Shown here: positions 1 to 9,313 of the stretch, piece by piece
Numbering within the stretch: position 1 is the stretch's first letter
How the letters are laid out: each line of letters opens with the position of its first letter
DNA from: Halobacillus halophilus DSM 2266
Lineage (GTDB): Bacteria; Bacillota; Bacilli; Bacillales; Halobacillaceae
Assembly (NCBI RefSeq): GCF_000284515.1
Contig: NC_017668.1
Location: 1,240,001-1,304,000 of the forward strand
Direction: 5' to 3'
DNA: 64,000 bases
Made by a program: the position numbers and the translations under genes
Notes under the pieces: model-generated
What the model saw: only the letters and a program-made list of their open reading frames with translations
Database searches by the model: none
Told to the model about the DNA's origin: nothing

Positions 1-62
1 TTCTGGCAGGAACCGCATTTATTATTATTTTTATCACACATCTATTGATGGTAAGGAAGTAA
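1..62 (+). CDS. C-terminal end of a DsbB/BdbC-like thiol oxidoreductase (partial)
   Basis: Only the last 19 codons are present, read in the third frame and stopping with TAA at 60-62. The visible tail is a hydrophobic membrane segment (AGTAFIIIFITHLLMV) ending in a short basic RK. That is how BdbC-type quinone-linked disulfide oxidoreductases end. The assignment rests mainly on context, because the next gene 13 bp downstream is a membrane-anchored thioredoxin-fold protein, the usual partner of BdbC. The rest lies outside the window, so the call is an inference from topology and neighbour. Confidence 0.5.
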   Translation, partial: LAGTAFIIIFITHLLMVRK

Positions 63-75
63 AGGGGAATTTAAT

Positions 76-573
76 ATGAAGAAAAAAATGGTCATTTTTG
101 GTACAGGCTTGGCTGTATTGATCGCTGTATTGATCTTTGTAGTGAACTACCAAAATAGTCAGAAGACAGCCGACAATCCTTATGGTAAGGACAACCTCAA
201 TCAAGCAACGATTGATCAGCTGGATAACGAGAATTATCAAAACCAAATTCAACCTGACGAACTAGAAGAACAAATAGAATCAGGCGAAGAAACAACCGTT
301 TATTTTTATAGCCCTACTTGTGTTCATTGTCAGCGTACGACCCCTGTCGTTGTGCCGATGACTCAGGAGCTTGGCGTTGATATGAAGAAAATGAATCTGC
401 TTGAGTTTGAAGATCAATGGGACAAATATGGCATTGAAGGAACGCCGACCATCGTTCATTTTGAGAATGGTGAAGAAGCGGCACGGATTTCAGGCGAACA
501 GCCCGTAACCACTTTTGATAACTTTTTCCGTCAAGAAGTTTTAGATGAGGAGTCCGGACAGGCAGGAGAATAA
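76..573 (+). CDS. Membrane-anchored thioredoxin-like protein (CVHC active site)
   Basis: A 165-residue extracytoplasmic thiol-disulfide protein. Residues 5-24 form an N-terminal membrane anchor, followed by an acidic linker and then a thioredoxin fold from about residue 55. The redox motif Cys82-Val-His-Cys85 is present, and so is the cis-proline signature GTPT near residue 124. It should exchange disulfides with proteins outside the membrane. The tight link to the preceding BdbC-like gene suggests that this membrane partner reoxidises it. It is shorter than BdbD and has CVHC rather than CPYC, so I call it thioredoxin-like rather than BdbD. ATG at 76 follows the ribosome site AAAGGGGAA. Confidence 0.85.
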   Translation: MKKKMVIFGTGLAVLIAVLIFVVNYQNSQKTADNPYGKDNLNQATIDQLDNENYQNQIQPDELEEQIESGEETTVYFYSPTCVHCQRTTPVVVPMTQELGVDMKKMNLLEFEDQWDKYGIEGTPTIVHFENGEEAARISGEQPVTTFDNFFRQEVLDEESGQAGE

Positions 574-604
574 AAAAAGTGAGCGGCACTGTCCGCTCAC
601 TTTT
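574..604. terminator. Bidirectional terminator
   Basis: AAAAAGTGAGCGG and CCGCTCACTTTT form a perfect stem around a 6-base loop, with A and T runs on the two sides. It sits between the convergent thioredoxin-like gene and hmoB. Confidence 0.85.
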
Positions 605-607
605 CGT

Positions 608-1111
608 TTATTCCTCTAACTGAAGCATTTGATACTTGGTAATGTAGGCCTCTCCATCAATAAATGAAGGTTTTTTCTCGTGCTTTGGTCCTGAATTTTT
701 GTGGGCTTGTTCGAAGGATTGAGAGTTCTTCCAATCTTCAAAGTCCTGAGCATTGCGCCATTGAGTCAGCACCACGTACGTATTGCCTTTGACAGGTCTC
801 AGAATTCGGATCGCTTGAAAGCCTTCCATATTCTCAACATTCCCTGCACGATTTTTGAAGCGGTCCTCAAATACAGGACGTCCTTCGTCAGCTACAGGAA
901 TATTATTCATAACGACGTATCCCTTAGGTTGAAGGCTGCCAACGGAGTCTACAATTTCGTACTCGCGTCCTTCTTCAAAAATTGAATTATCTCCTTCGTA
1001 ATAAGCCACTGTTTTATCCTGGTCCTGCATAAATAAGAGGTGAGCATCTGGGTGTTGTTTGTCTAATTTAGCTAAGTAATTCAAAGTGCCATTTGTCATC
1101 GAAACTTTCAT
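608..1111 (-). CDS. hmoB: Heme-degrading monooxygenase HmoB (ABM domain)
   Basis: A 167-residue protein matching the length and architecture of B. subtilis HmoB (YhgC): a divergent N-terminal half and a C-terminal antibiotic-biosynthesis-monooxygenase (IsdG-like) fold from about residue 75. The stretch NRAGNVENMEGFQAIRILRP and the later WRNAQDFEDWKNS are typical of that fold. The family opens the heme ring with release of iron. Its place directly upstream of pbpF-hemEHY, in divergent orientation, is the B. subtilis arrangement, so synteny supports the call. ATG at 1111 follows the ribosome site GGAGAC. Confidence 0.85.
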   Translation of the reverse strand: MKVSMTNGTLNYLAKLDKQHPDAHLLFMQDQDKTVAYYEGDNSIFEEGREYEIVDSVGSLQPKGYVVMNNIPVADEGRPVFEDRFKNRAGNVENMEGFQAIRILRPVKGNTYVVLTQWRNAQDFEDWKNSQSFEQAHKNSGPKHEKKPSFIDGEAYITKYQMLQLEE

Positions 1112-1208
1112 AATGGATGTCTCCTTTCCAACATTAATTTCAGTTTAGCAATTGAAATGGTGAACCCGCAAGTTTGAAAGAGATTGCACAAGAAAGGGTG
1201 CATATAAG

Positions 1209-3383
1209 TTGAAACAATATGATTATCTTAAGCCAATCCAGCGTGCGGCAAGACGTGTGCGATGGGCTGGCATAATCCTCGCTATCCTGGTCATGGCCGG
1301 TGTGTTAGGTTATATAACCATCTTGTTTGGAGGACGTTTAGTCGTTAGTGAAGAAGATCTGGTATTAGACGAAAAAACGTTTGTCGAAACAAAAGATGGA
1401 GAGGTCATTGAAGAGATTTACACGAAAAACAGGGAAATTATCGATCTATCCGATGTACCTGACCACGTGCAGCAAGCGTTTGTGGCGATTGAAGACAGTC
1501 GCTTCTACGAACATTCCGGAATTGATTTTAAATCGATTGTCCGGGCCGTCTATAAAGACATCATCGCTATGGCGAAGGTCGAAGGAGCCAGTACCATTAC
1601 ACAACAGCTGGCCAAAAATATATCTTTATCCAATGATAAGACGTGGATGAGAAAGACGAAAGAAGTTATGGCCGCTATTTATCTGGAGCGGAATTTTACA
1701 AAAGATGAAATTTTGGAACTTTACCTAAATCGGATCTATTTTGGAGAAGGTGTTTATGGAATTGAGGCCGCTGCCGAGCATTATTTTCAAAGTCCAGCTT
1801 CAGAACTTACAGTAGCTGAAGGCGCGCTGCTTGCTGGTATGCCGAAAGCTCCGAATTCTTATTCCCCTTTTGACAATCCGGAAGAAGCGAAAGAACGGCG
1901 CAACCTTGTTCTTTCGCGGATGAACGACACAGGAAGTATATCGGCTGCCGATATGAAGAGCTATCAGGGTGCGACTCTGGGAGCCGAAGAAGATGAATCT
2001 GAAAGCGAAACGTGGACGAATAGTTACGTTGATTTAGTAATCGCAGAAGCGGCAGAGAAATATGACATTTCCAGGGACGAGCTAAAACGCGGAGGTTACC
2101 GGGTGATTGTGGAAATGGATCCTGTCGCCCAGCGGATTGCCGCTGAGAATGTAAAAAACGGGGAATTTGTTCCCGGTACGAACGGGGAAGTTCAAGGGGC
2201 TTTAACGTTGATGGATCATGAAACAGGAGCCTTGCGCGCGGTGGTCGGCGGCAGAGATTTTAAACACGGTGATATCAACCGCGTATTAACCGCGCATCAG
2301 CCGGCGTCTGCCATCAAGCCTCTAGCCGTTTATGGACCAGCCCTTATGACTGAAGAGTACACCCCCTACACGGTTCTTCCTGATGAAAAACAGGAATTTG
2401 CGGATAATTATACTCCGGAAAATTACGACGGGGAGTATGATGGATCGGTTTCCCTTTATCAGGCGCTGAGTGAATCCAAAAACGTGGCCGCCGTATGGCT
2501 GTTGGATCAAATGGGTATTGATTATGTAAAAGGCTATTTAAAAGAGCTTGGACTTGAAACGAAAGATAAGGGTCTGGCGATTGCTCTCGGTGCGCTTTCA
2601 GAAGGATATACCCCTTTACAAATGGCGGAAGCCTATCGCAGTTTTGCTCAAAACGGAAAGGTCACAGACAGTTATACGATCACTCAAATCAAAGATCGAT
2701 CCGGTGTAGTCATTCATAAGCACCAAAGCGGAGAAGAAACGGAGGTATTCAGCCCACAGACAGCCTGGTACATGACGGAAATGCTGCAAAGCGCAGTGAG
2801 CGAGGGCACGGCTAGCGCCGGTGATTATCGAAAGGCACTGGCAGGAAAAACAGGAACCCAGCAGCACTTGGACGGTGATAATAAGGATGTATGGTTTGCC
2901 GGATATACCCCGGAGTATGTCGGGACATTGTGGATGGGCTATGACCAAGCCGGGGAGAATTTCCGCTTAGAAGGCGGGAGCAGCTATCCTACCAGACTGA
3001 TGAAGGACATATTATCGCAAATCGATGAGAAAAAGAACTTAAAGAAAAGCTTTGCACGTCCTGAGGGAGTAGAAGACTTGCCGGAACCGATTGAAATGCC
3101 TGATATCGAGGACGCATCAGGATCTTTAAGCTTATCTGGACTTGCGAGGTTCCGCGGAACCATCAACTGGACACCTGCGGACGACGATCGTCTCGTTTAC
3201 CGTATTTACAGAGAAGAAGAAGGAGAAGATGTAAAAGTGGGGGAAGTAACTGGAAAAGGCGAGTTTAAAGTCAATGCCTTTGGAATATTTGATCAGACCA
3301 CGTATTACATCGTTCCTTTTGATCCGTTGACTGGAAGAGAAGGAGAACCGTCCAATAAAGTAACCCTGAATTGGGACCTGTGA
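1209..3383 (+). CDS. pbpF: Class A penicillin-binding protein PbpF
   Basis: A bifunctional peptidoglycan synthase of 724 residues. Residues 1-17 are basic and cytoplasmic, and 18-40 form the membrane anchor. A GT51 glycosyltransferase domain follows, with catalytic Glu95 in EDSRFYEHSG and the motif GASTITQQLAKN near 126-137. The transpeptidase domain has Ser367-Ala-Ile-Lys370, Ser423-Lys-Asn425 and Lys547-Thr-Gly549. Residues from about 640 form a small fibronectin-like beta domain. All catalytic motifs are intact. The start is TTG at 1209, placed after AAAGGGTG; no nearby ATG fits better. It precedes hemE as in B. subtilis, where PbpF acts during sporulation and vegetative wall growth. Confidence 0.93.
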   Translation: MKQYDYLKPIQRAARRVRWAGIILAILVMAGVLGYITILFGGRLVVSEEDLVLDEKTFVETKDGEVIEEIYTKNREIIDLSDVPDHVQQAFVAIEDSRFYEHSGIDFKSIVRAVYKDIIAMAKVEGASTITQQLAKNISLSNDKTWMRKTKEVMAAIYLERNFTKDEILELYLNRIYFGEGVYGIEAAAEHYFQSPASELTVAEGALLAGMPKAPNSYSPFDNPEEAKERRNLVLSRMNDTGSISAADMKSYQGATLGAEEDESESETWTNSYVDLVIAEAAEKYDISRDELKRGGYRVIVEMDPVAQRIAAENVKNGEFVPGTNGEVQGALTLMDHETGALRAVVGGRDFKHGDINRVLTAHQPASAIKPLAVYGPALMTEEYTPYTVLPDEKQEFADNYTPENYDGEYDGSVSLYQALSESKNVAAVWLLDQMGIDYVKGYLKELGLETKDKGLAIALGALSEGYTPLQMAEAYRSFAQNGKVTDSYTITQIKDRSGVVIHKHQSGEETEVFSPQTAWYMTEMLQSAVSEGTASAGDYRKALAGKTGTQQHLDGDNKDVWFAGYTPEYVGTLWMGYDQAGENFRLEGGSSYPTRLMKDILSQIDEKKNLKKSFARPEGVEDLPEPIEMPDIEDASGSLSLSGLARFRGTINWTPADDDRLVYRIYREEEGEDVKVGEVTGKGEFKVNAFGIFDQTTYYIVPFDPLTGREGEPSNKVTLNWDL

Positions 3384-3494
3384 AAAAACGCACAATCTGG
3401 TGAAAATTAGTTCATTTTTCTATACAGAAGAAGGATATATCGTTATAGTGGAAATCGGATGAAAGATGAACGTGGATAAAGGAGCTAGGTGATT

Positions 3495-4532
3495 ATGAAT
3501 AAAATTGAAAACGATACGATCTTAAGAGCTTTTCAGGGAGAAAAGACGGAGCATACACCGGTTTGGTTTATGCGTCAGGCGGGCAGATCCCAGCCTGAAT
3601 ATCGTAAATTAAAAGAGAAATATTCGTTGTTTGAAATTACACACGAGCCGGAACTTTGCGCTTATGTAACCCGCCTTCCCGTGGAACAGTACGGAGTCGA
3701 TGCCGCCATTCTTTATAAAGATATTATGTCCCCCCTTCCTGCACTGGGCGTGGACGTGGAGATTAAGAAAGGCATCGGGCCGGTGATTCACAATCCAATC
3801 CGCTCCAAAGCCGATGTGGAAAATCTGGGAACCATCGATCCTGAATCCGATGTTCCTTACGTTCTGGATACGATCAGACTTCTCACACAAGAGCAGCTGA
3901 CGGTTCCTTTAATTGGCTTCAGCGGTGCACCGTTTACACTGGCGAGTTATATGGTGGAAGGTGGTCCTTCCAAGAACTATAATAAGACCAAATCCTTAAT
4001 GTACAGCGAACCCATGACTTGGTTTGCTTTAATGGACAAACTGGCTGATATGGTGATCACCTATGTCCGTGCTCAAGTGAAAGCAGGGGCAAAAGCTATT
4101 CAGATCTTTGATTCATGGGTCGGTGCTTTAAATGTAGAGGACTACCGAACGTATATTAAACCAGTTATGGAAAGAATCTTCAGCGAATTACGTTCCGAGG
4201 GTGTACCGCTTATCTTATTCGGTGTAGGTGCCCGCCATCTGGCTCTTGAGTGGAATGACCTTCCAGTAGATGTGATGGGACTTGATTGGAGAATGTCCAT
4301 TACCGAAGCAAGAAGTAATGGCATTACGAAACCATTACAGGGAAATCTGGATCCATCTCTATTGCTGGCCGATTGGGACGTGATTGAAGAGCGGACGAAG
4401 CGTATTATAGATGAAGGGCGCGAGCATCCGGCTCACATATTTAATCTCGGACACGGCGTCACACCTGATATCAAACCGGAAACATTGAAACGATTGACCA
4501 ATCTGGTACATGAGTATTCAAAATCTAAGTAA
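3495..4532 (+). CDS. hemE: Uroporphyrinogen decarboxylase
   Basis: A 345-residue URO-D that removes four carboxyl groups from uroporphyrinogen III to give coproporphyrinogen III. The N-terminal signature FMRQAGR near residue 27 and the [17 protein letters not shown] segment are clear. The C-terminal NLGHGVTPD is the conserved family ending. ATG at 3495 follows AAAGGAG at 3479; a GTG at 3489 is possible but lies too close to the ribosome site. It is the first gene of a tight hemE-hemH-hemY operon, with 12-bp and 2-bp gaps, that supplies the coproporphyrin-dependent heme route of Gram-positive bacteria. Confidence 0.96.
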   Translation: MNKIENDTILRAFQGEKTEHTPVWFMRQAGRSQPEYRKLKEKYSLFEITHEPELCAYVTRLPVEQYGVDAAILYKDIMSPLPALGVDVEIKKGIGPVIHNPIRSKADVENLGTIDPESDVPYVLDTIRLLTQEQLTVPLIGFSGAPFTLASYMVEGGPSKNYNKTKSLMYSEPMTWFALMDKLADMVITYVRAQVKAGAKAIQIFDSWVGALNVEDYRTYIKPVMERIFSELRSEGVPLILFGVGARHLALEWNDLPVDVMGLDWRMSITEARSNGITKPLQGNLDPSLLLADWDVIEERTKRIIDEGREHPAHIFNLGHGVTPDIKPETLKRLTNLVHEYSKSK

Positions 4533-4544
4533 GAGGTGACGATC

Positions 4545-5480
4545 ATGGGTAAAAAACAAATGGGACTGCTAGTAATGGCTTATGGTACGCCATACAAAGA
4601 AGAAGATTTGGAGCGCTATTACACACACATCCGGCGCGGACGCAAGCCGACGGATGAAATGCTTCAGGATCTTAGAGACCGTTATGACGCCATTGGAGGC
4701 ATTTCTCCTTTAGCAAGAATTACAGACAGCCAGGCGGAAGCTCTTCAAAATGACTTGAATGAAAATCAGGATGAAATTGAATTCAAACTATACATCGGGC
4801 TAAAACACATTGAACCTTTTGTAGAAGATGCAGTTCAACAGATGAAAGAAGACGGAATTGAAGAAGCTGTGTCCATTGTACTTGCTCCTCATTATTCCAC
4901 CTTTAGTGTGAAGTCTTATAATGGACGAGCTCAAGAGGAAGCTGAGAAGCACGGCATCACCATCCGTTCCGTGGAAAGCTGGTATGATGCTCCAGGCTTC
5001 ATCGACTTCTGGAAAGAAAAAATCCTCGCAGAATATTCGAAAATTGCAGAAGAAGAGAAGAAAAATACGTGCCTGATCGTATCGGCGCATAGTCTTCCAA
5101 TGAAAATTCTAGAAGGCGGTGATCCTTATCCGGATCAACTGAAAAAAACCGCTGAGATGATTAGTGAAGCGACTGGAATTACTCAGTACGAAATCGGCTG
5201 GCAAAGTGAAGGTAATACACCGGATCCTTGGATTGGACCGGATGTGCAGGATCTGACCAGAGATCTGTATCATGATAAAGGGTACACGTCCTTTATTTAT
5301 GCTCCCGTAGGCTTTGTATCCGATCACCTGGAAGTTCTTTATGATAATGATTACGAGTGTAAGGTAGTTTGTGATGAGGTAGGAGCGGATTACTACCGTC
5401 CAGAAATGCCTAACACTAACGATAAGTTTATTCATACGCTTGCTGGTGTCGTACTTGAAAAAGCTGAAGAGCAGCGATAA
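4545..5480 (+). CDS. hemH: Ferrochelatase (coproporphyrin type)
   Basis: A 311-residue cytoplasmic chelatase that inserts ferrous iron into the porphyrin. The start [17 protein letters not shown] and the SAHSLP motif, holding the iron-binding His, are the family hallmarks. The later Glu in [16 protein letters not shown] matches the second iron-site residue. In Gram-positive bacteria this enzyme works on coproporphyrin III. ATG at 4545 sits after AGAGGTGA; an in-frame GTG at 4536 overlaps that site and is unlikely. It lies between hemE and hemY. Confidence 0.95.
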   Translation: MGKKQMGLLVMAYGTPYKEEDLERYYTHIRRGRKPTDEMLQDLRDRYDAIGGISPLARITDSQAEALQNDLNENQDEIEFKLYIGLKHIEPFVEDAVQQMKEDGIEEAVSIVLAPHYSTFSVKSYNGRAQEEAEKHGITIRSVESWYDAPGFIDFWKEKILAEYSKIAEEEKKNTCLIVSAHSLPMKILEGGDPYPDQLKKTAEMISEATGITQYEIGWQSEGNTPDPWIGPDVQDLTRDLYHDKGYTSFIYAPVGFVSDHLEVLYDNDYECKVVCDEVGADYYRPEMPNTNDKFIHTLAGVVLEKAEEQR

Positions 5481-5482
5481 AG

Positions 5483-6898
5483 ATGACAGAGCAAAAACGA
5501 GTACTTGTTGTTGGCGGAGGCATTTCAGGTTTAACAGCGGCTTATTATCTGCAAAAAGAACAAAAGCAGAAAAACTTACCTCTTGATGTTCAATTGATCG
5601 AAGCAAGTGATCAATTAGGAGGAAAAATTAAAACAGAAAAGAGAGATGGTTTTACGATTGAACGAGGACCTGATTCTTTTCTTGCCCGTAAAGAAAGTGC
5701 TGCAAGACTGGCTGAAGAAGTCGGTCTTGGCGATCAGCTTGTGCCAAATGGCACGGGGCAGTCTTACATTCTGGTCAATGGTAAACTTCATAAAATGCCA
5801 AGTGGTTCTTTTATGGGAATCCCGACCCGTATTCGGCCCTTCTTATTTTCCGGTCTTTTTACCCCTGCGGGAAAATTAAGAGCGTCCTTAGATTTAATAA
5901 AGCCTAAGAAACAGGTGGAAGGCGATCAGGGATTAGGTCTCTTTTTCCGCAGGCGACTTGGCAGTCAAGTGGTGGAGAATTTAATTGAACCCCTTCTTTC
6001 CGGCATTTATGCAGGAGACATTGATAAGCTGAGTCTTGAAGCAACCTTCCCTGATTTTTACCGTTTAGAGCAGGAATATGGAAGCTTAATTAAAGGGTTA
6101 CGCAAAACGCGTTCCATCAGTAAACCCAAAAAAGGGGAAAAGAAACCAAGCATGTTCCGTACACTCGAACATGGCCTTGAATCCCTGGTAGATGCTGTGG
6201 AAGATAAACTTGACCCCGGCTCTGTTAGAAAGAATACAAAAGTCGATCATATCGAGAGAAAGCCTCAAGGCTATCATGTACTGTTAAGTGATGGAACTGT
6301 AGAAGAAGCGGATGCTGTCATACTGGCTGTTCCTCACTTTCAGGCACAGCGTATGCTTTCTCAATTTGATTTTATGGATCCTTTTAAAGAAGTAAATGCG
6401 ACTTCTGTAGCCAATGTTGCGATGGCTTTTGACGAGTCAGCAATCAAAAAAGATATCGACGGTACAGGCTTTGTAGTATCACGGAACAGCAGCTTCAGAA
6501 TTACGGCTTGCACGTGGACGCATAAAAAATGGCCTCACTCGACCCCGGCCGGGAAAGTCATGCTTCGTTGCTACGTAGGGAAACCAGATGACCAGGACGT
6601 GGTGAACCTGCCGGATGAGGACATCGTTGAGATTGCCTTGAACGATTTAAATAAAACGATGAATATTACGGATAAGCCCGACTTTTCCATTGTGACCCGC
6701 TGGTATGATGCTATGCCTCAATATCAAGTTGGCCACAAAGACCGTTTAGCAGAAATCACTGAACAATTGGATCAGCATTTGCCTGGTGTCTGTTTAGCGG
6801 GTGGTTCGTACCGTGGAATTGGTCTTCCTGATTGTATCGATCAAGGGGAAGCGGCGGTAGAAAAAGTGCTTAGCTCTATAAAGGATAATCGTATTTAA
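5483..6898 (+). CDS. hemY: Coproporphyrinogen III / protoporphyrinogen oxidase
   Basis: A 471-residue FAD-dependent oxidase. The N-terminal dinucleotide-binding motif is GGGISGLTAAYYL (about 11-23), followed by an acidic end of the beta-alpha-beta unit and the RDGFTIERGPDSF segment. The C-terminal FAD motif is GGSYRGIGLPDCI near residue 447. It oxidises coproporphyrinogen III to coproporphyrin III with oxygen. The gene begins 2 bp after hemH and ends the heme operon at a strong terminator. Confidence 0.95.
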   Translation: MTEQKRVLVVGGGISGLTAAYYLQKEQKQKNLPLDVQLIEASDQLGGKIKTEKRDGFTIERGPDSFLARKESAARLAEEVGLGDQLVPNGTGQSYILVNGKLHKMPSGSFMGIPTRIRPFLFSGLFTPAGKLRASLDLIKPKKQVEGDQGLGLFFRRRLGSQVVENLIEPLLSGIYAGDIDKLSLEATFPDFYRLEQEYGSLIKGLRKTRSISKPKKGEKKPSMFRTLEHGLESLVDAVEDKLDPGSVRKNTKVDHIERKPQGYHVLLSDGTVEEADAVILAVPHFQAQRMLSQFDFMDPFKEVNATSVANVAMAFDESAIKKDIDGTGFVVSRNSSFRITACTWTHKKWPHSTPAGKVMLRCYVGKPDDQDVVNLPDEDIVEIALNDLNKTMNITDKPDFSIVTRWYDAMPQYQVGHKDRLAEITEQLDQHLPGVCLAGGSYRGIGLPDCIDQGEAAVEKVLSSIKDNRI

Positions 6899-6928
6899 AA
6901 CTGCTGCCCCCGGGCGGCAGTTTTTTTC
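6899..6928 (+). terminator. Terminator of the hem operon
   Basis: AACTGCTGCC pairs with GGGCGGCAGTT and is followed by seven T. It starts immediately after the hemY stop. Confidence 0.85.
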
Positions 6929-6947
6929 TCTTAAATTATGAAAGGGC

Positions 6948-6997
6948 TTGCAAGAAAACGGAAGGATTAGTATGATTTAAATTGGAAACGTTTTCAA
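6948..6997 (+). promoter_or_regulatory. Promoter with overlapping cre/LacI-type operator
   Basis: A sigma-A promoter, TTGCAA (6948-6953), 17 bp, TATGAT (6971-6976), reads into the LacI-family gene. The near-palindrome TTGGAAACGTTTTCAA (6982-6997) covers the expected start of transcription. Such an operator fits autoregulation by the LacI protein or control by CcpA. The sequence shows the site; which protein binds is inference. Confidence 0.7.
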
Positions 6998-7028
6998 GTT
7001 AGCGTAAACATCATCAGGGGGAGATCAA

Positions 7029-8042
7029 ATGGCTACGATAGAAGATGTAGCAAAGCTGGCTGGCTTATCCAGAACGACGGTATCCAGAGTCATTAATGAC
7101 CAGCCCTATGTAACAGATGAGAAAAAACAGCGCATCCTTCATGCAATGGACGAACTGGGGTATGTTCCTAATTCTTCTGCACGGCGCCTGCGCAGCCAGC
7201 GCACCGAAACCATTGCTGTATTGCTGCCACGTATAACGAATCCTTTTTTCGGAAATTTAATAGAGTCCATGGAGCAGAAAGCTTCCAAAGCAGGTTACCA
7301 AGTGATTGTGTGTCAAACCCATGATTCAAAGAAGAAAGAACTCGATTACCTGCAGTTATTAAAAACGAAGCAAGTCGATGGCATTATTATGACTTCTTTA
7401 GTAAATGATTGGGAACTGATCCACCCTTACCTGGAAAATGGCCCCATTGTGTTATGTAATGAATATATGGAAAATAACCCTGTACCGATGATTCATATGG
7501 ACCACCGGCGGGCGGCTTATGAAGCGGTGCAGCATTTAATTGAACAGGGATGTAAGCATTTAGCTTTTGTTCATGGGGGGCAGGAAGGGCATTTAACCTT
7601 AGAGCGGAAACGGGGATTTGAACAAGCCTTGCTGGACCACGGTCTTTCATCATCGGAGGATCAAGTGATCCAGGGGCCGATGGATGTAGGAGACGGGAGA
7701 CATTTGTTCACCTATATTAAAAAAGAAATGCCTCATATTGACGGAGTATTTACCGGTTCCGATGAAGTGGCGGCCGGGATTATCTATGAAGCTGCCCATT
7801 CTGATTGGAAGATTCCCGAAGACCTCTCGGTGGTCGGCTTTGACAATCAGATGCTTTCCCTTCTTATGGTGCCTTCCATCACAACGATTGAGCAGCCTGT
7901 GAAGAAGTTAGCTGATAAAACTGTAGAAGTCTTACTGAAACAGCTGCTTCATCCCGACCCAGTGCGTGGGAAGAGCCATGTATTTGACCACAAACTTGTA
8001 GTCAGAGGATCGACAAGGAAAGAAGAATTAATCATACATTAA
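7029..8042 (+). CDS. LacI-family transcriptional regulator
   Basis: A 337-residue regulator. The N-terminal helix-turn-helix reads ATIEDVAKLAGLSRTTVSRV (residues 2-21), with the hinge helix near SSARRLRSQ. A periplasmic-binding-protein-like effector domain follows, ending in VVGFDNQMLSLLMVPSITTI. No sugar genes lie next to it, so the effector and regulon cannot be told. ATG at 7029 follows AGGGGGAG. It is monocistronic, with its own promoter overlapped by a likely operator and its own terminator. Confidence 0.9.
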   Translation: MATIEDVAKLAGLSRTTVSRVINDQPYVTDEKKQRILHAMDELGYVPNSSARRLRSQRTETIAVLLPRITNPFFGNLIESMEQKASKAGYQVIVCQTHDSKKKELDYLQLLKTKQVDGIIMTSLVNDWELIHPYLENGPIVLCNEYMENNPVPMIHMDHRRAAYEAVQHLIEQGCKHLAFVHGGQEGHLTLERKRGFEQALLDHGLSSSEDQVIQGPMDVGDGRHLFTYIKKEMPHIDGVFTGSDEVAAGIIYEAAHSDWKIPEDLSVVGFDNQMLSLLMVPSITTIEQPVKKLADKTVEVLLKQLLHPDPVRGKSHVFDHKLVVRGSTRKEELIIH

Positions 8043-8066
8043 ACCCACTATTCTGTGGGTTTTTTC
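8039..8066 (+). terminator. Terminator after the LacI-family gene
   Basis: AAACCCAC, a 6-base loop and GTGGGTTTTTT, starting at the stop codon. Confidence 0.85.
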
Positions 8067-8100
8067 TTTTGATAAATTCATCGTGTAGATTTTAAGTTAA

Positions 8101-8240
8101 CAAGATATATTAAGGAGGAGATGGTGACCGGGAAAGCAAATCTCAGCCACAGCAACCCAGGTGTTGGATTGTGCTGTGCGCTGCTATAATTGTGTCCTCC
8201 GGCCCCGGAAAACCGCAGCTCCTAATTAAAGGGATCGAAA
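8101..8240 (+). other. Unassigned segment with strong ribosome site and hairpin
   Basis: This stretch lies between two convergent genes. It holds a near-perfect ribosome site, AAGGAGGAG at 8112-8120, with an ATG directly after it and a GTG 3 bases on. The ORF that follows is only about 22 codons and ends at 8187-8189. It contains a hairpin formed by CACAGCAACCCA (8148-8159) and TGGATTGTGCTGTG (8165-8178), with one mismatch. I recognise no riboswitch or RNA family here. It may be a decayed gene start or a small RNA. Confidence 0.25.
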
Positions 8241-8273
8241 CGACTCTTTGTTCCATTAGTTGAATTAGCTTTT

Positions 8274-8738
8274 TTAGGAGAGTCGTGCTAAGGGTTTCGC
8301 GGCTTTTATCACTTGGGAGAAATACCAATCGATAACGATAAGGCCTATGCCATAGATGATCACGGAGTATAAGATGTGCCAGCCCTGATCATAGATGATT
8401 TTACCTACGGATAAAGCATAAATTTCAAAGCCATTCAAGATCACCATAAATAAAGGATACATAATCCAGCGGCGAATTTGTTTATAGTAAAGAAAATAAA
8501 TAAACCATGCAGCAACAATGGGATTGTAACCAAAATCGATAAAGATGGTATTCATTAAATGAATTTTTCCTTCAGGAATTAAGAGCCAAAAGCCCAATTG
8601 CACTCCTAACTGATTACCTGCCATCGAAAATAAAGCAGTAAATGGAACAACGGTATATAATAACACCCGGGCGCGTTTAAAAAGAAAAACTCCGCTAATC
8701 CAGGGGAGAATAAATCCTAATATGATATTTATCAGCAA
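8274..8738 (-). CDS. CBO0543-family membrane protein
   Basis: About 154 residues with five or six hydrophobic helices and the conserved aromatic segment IFIDFGYNPIVAAWFIY. This resembles the CBO0543 family of small integral membrane proteins found across Firmicutes, whose function is unknown. I take the TTG at 8738 as the start because GAGGGGG lies 8 bases upstream. An ATG at 8774 would add 12 polar residues (MPQHVYSEGDST) that look untranslated. It is a single gene, converging on the LacI-family gene. Confidence 0.7.
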   Translation of the reverse strand: MLINIILGFILPWISGVFLFKRARVLLYTVVPFTALFSMAGNQLGVQLGFWLLIPEGKIHLMNTIFIDFGYNPIVAAWFIYFLYYKQIRRWIMYPLFMVILNGFEIYALSVGKIIYDQGWHILYSVIIYGIGLIVIDWYFSQVIKAAKPLARLS

Positions 8739-8991
8739 AGTTGAATCCCCCTCTGAATAGACATGCTGAGGCATTTGTCTTTTATTATTATGGGACGGTG
8801 CTTCTTTGTTATAAATGTTAATTTATGTAAATGTTTAGTAAGTACTTGGATTCTTAAATTTTTATTAGAGATTGCTCTTCTTATAATCTGAAGCGCTGTA
8901 ACTGGATAGTGACGTGAAGGAAAGCTGGTCTCAAGGGTTAAAACTGTAATGTAACAGTTCTGAAAAACAGGAAAGTGAAAAATAAAAAATT

Positions 8992-9023
8992 CCAAAAAAA
9001 AAGCAGCTTTTATACAGCTGCTC
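8992..9023 (-). terminator. Terminator of yhfH
   Basis: On the minus strand GCAGCTG and AGCTGC enclose a short loop and run into nine T. Confidence 0.8.
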
Positions 9024-9066
9024 CAAATTACATGTTCCAGATTCATTTTTTTGTGGAATACTAGAA

Positions 9067-9195
9067 TTAGTGAGCCGGGTGGTCGCATTCGTCGCAAACG
9101 TTACCGTAGCAATCAGCTTTTTCCTGGATAACATCACCGCACTTGGAGCATTGTTTCTCGGGCAAATTACGGAAGAATTCAATTACGCTCATCAT
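9067..9195 (-). CDS. yhfH: YhfH-family small zinc-finger-like protein
   Basis: A 42-residue protein, starting MMSVIEFFRNLPEKQCSKCG and ending CDECDHPAH. Four cysteines form CxxC...CxxC knuckles (Cys16, Cys19, Cys34, Cys37), and the FFRNLPEKQC and ADCYGN segments match the YhfH family. Its function is unknown; metal binding is likely. A strong ribosome site, GGAGG, lies 9 bases before ATG at 9195. As in B. subtilis, it is divergent from yhfI and followed on the other side by lplJ and lcfB. Confidence 0.88.
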   Translation of the reverse strand: MMSVIEFFRNLPEKQCSKCGDVIQEKADCYGNVCDECDHPAH

Positions 9196-9313
9196 GTTAC
9201 ATCGCCTCCAATTAATTTAGTGTAAAGTCATTGTATTATAACAATATGCAGAAATCAACAGTCTGTTATAAAACAATTAAAAAATAGGCAAAAAGATACA
9301 AGGAGTGGTAAAG

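Noticed and set aside
8143-8328. 61-codon minus-strand frame over the hairpin region
   Set aside because: It overlaps the end of the CBO0543 gene in another frame, has no ribosome site and no recognisable sequence.
8931-9182. 83-codon minus-strand frame covering yhfH
   Set aside because: It is the wrong frame of the yhfH gene; the yhfH frame has the ribosome site and conserved cysteines, and this one runs through the terminator.
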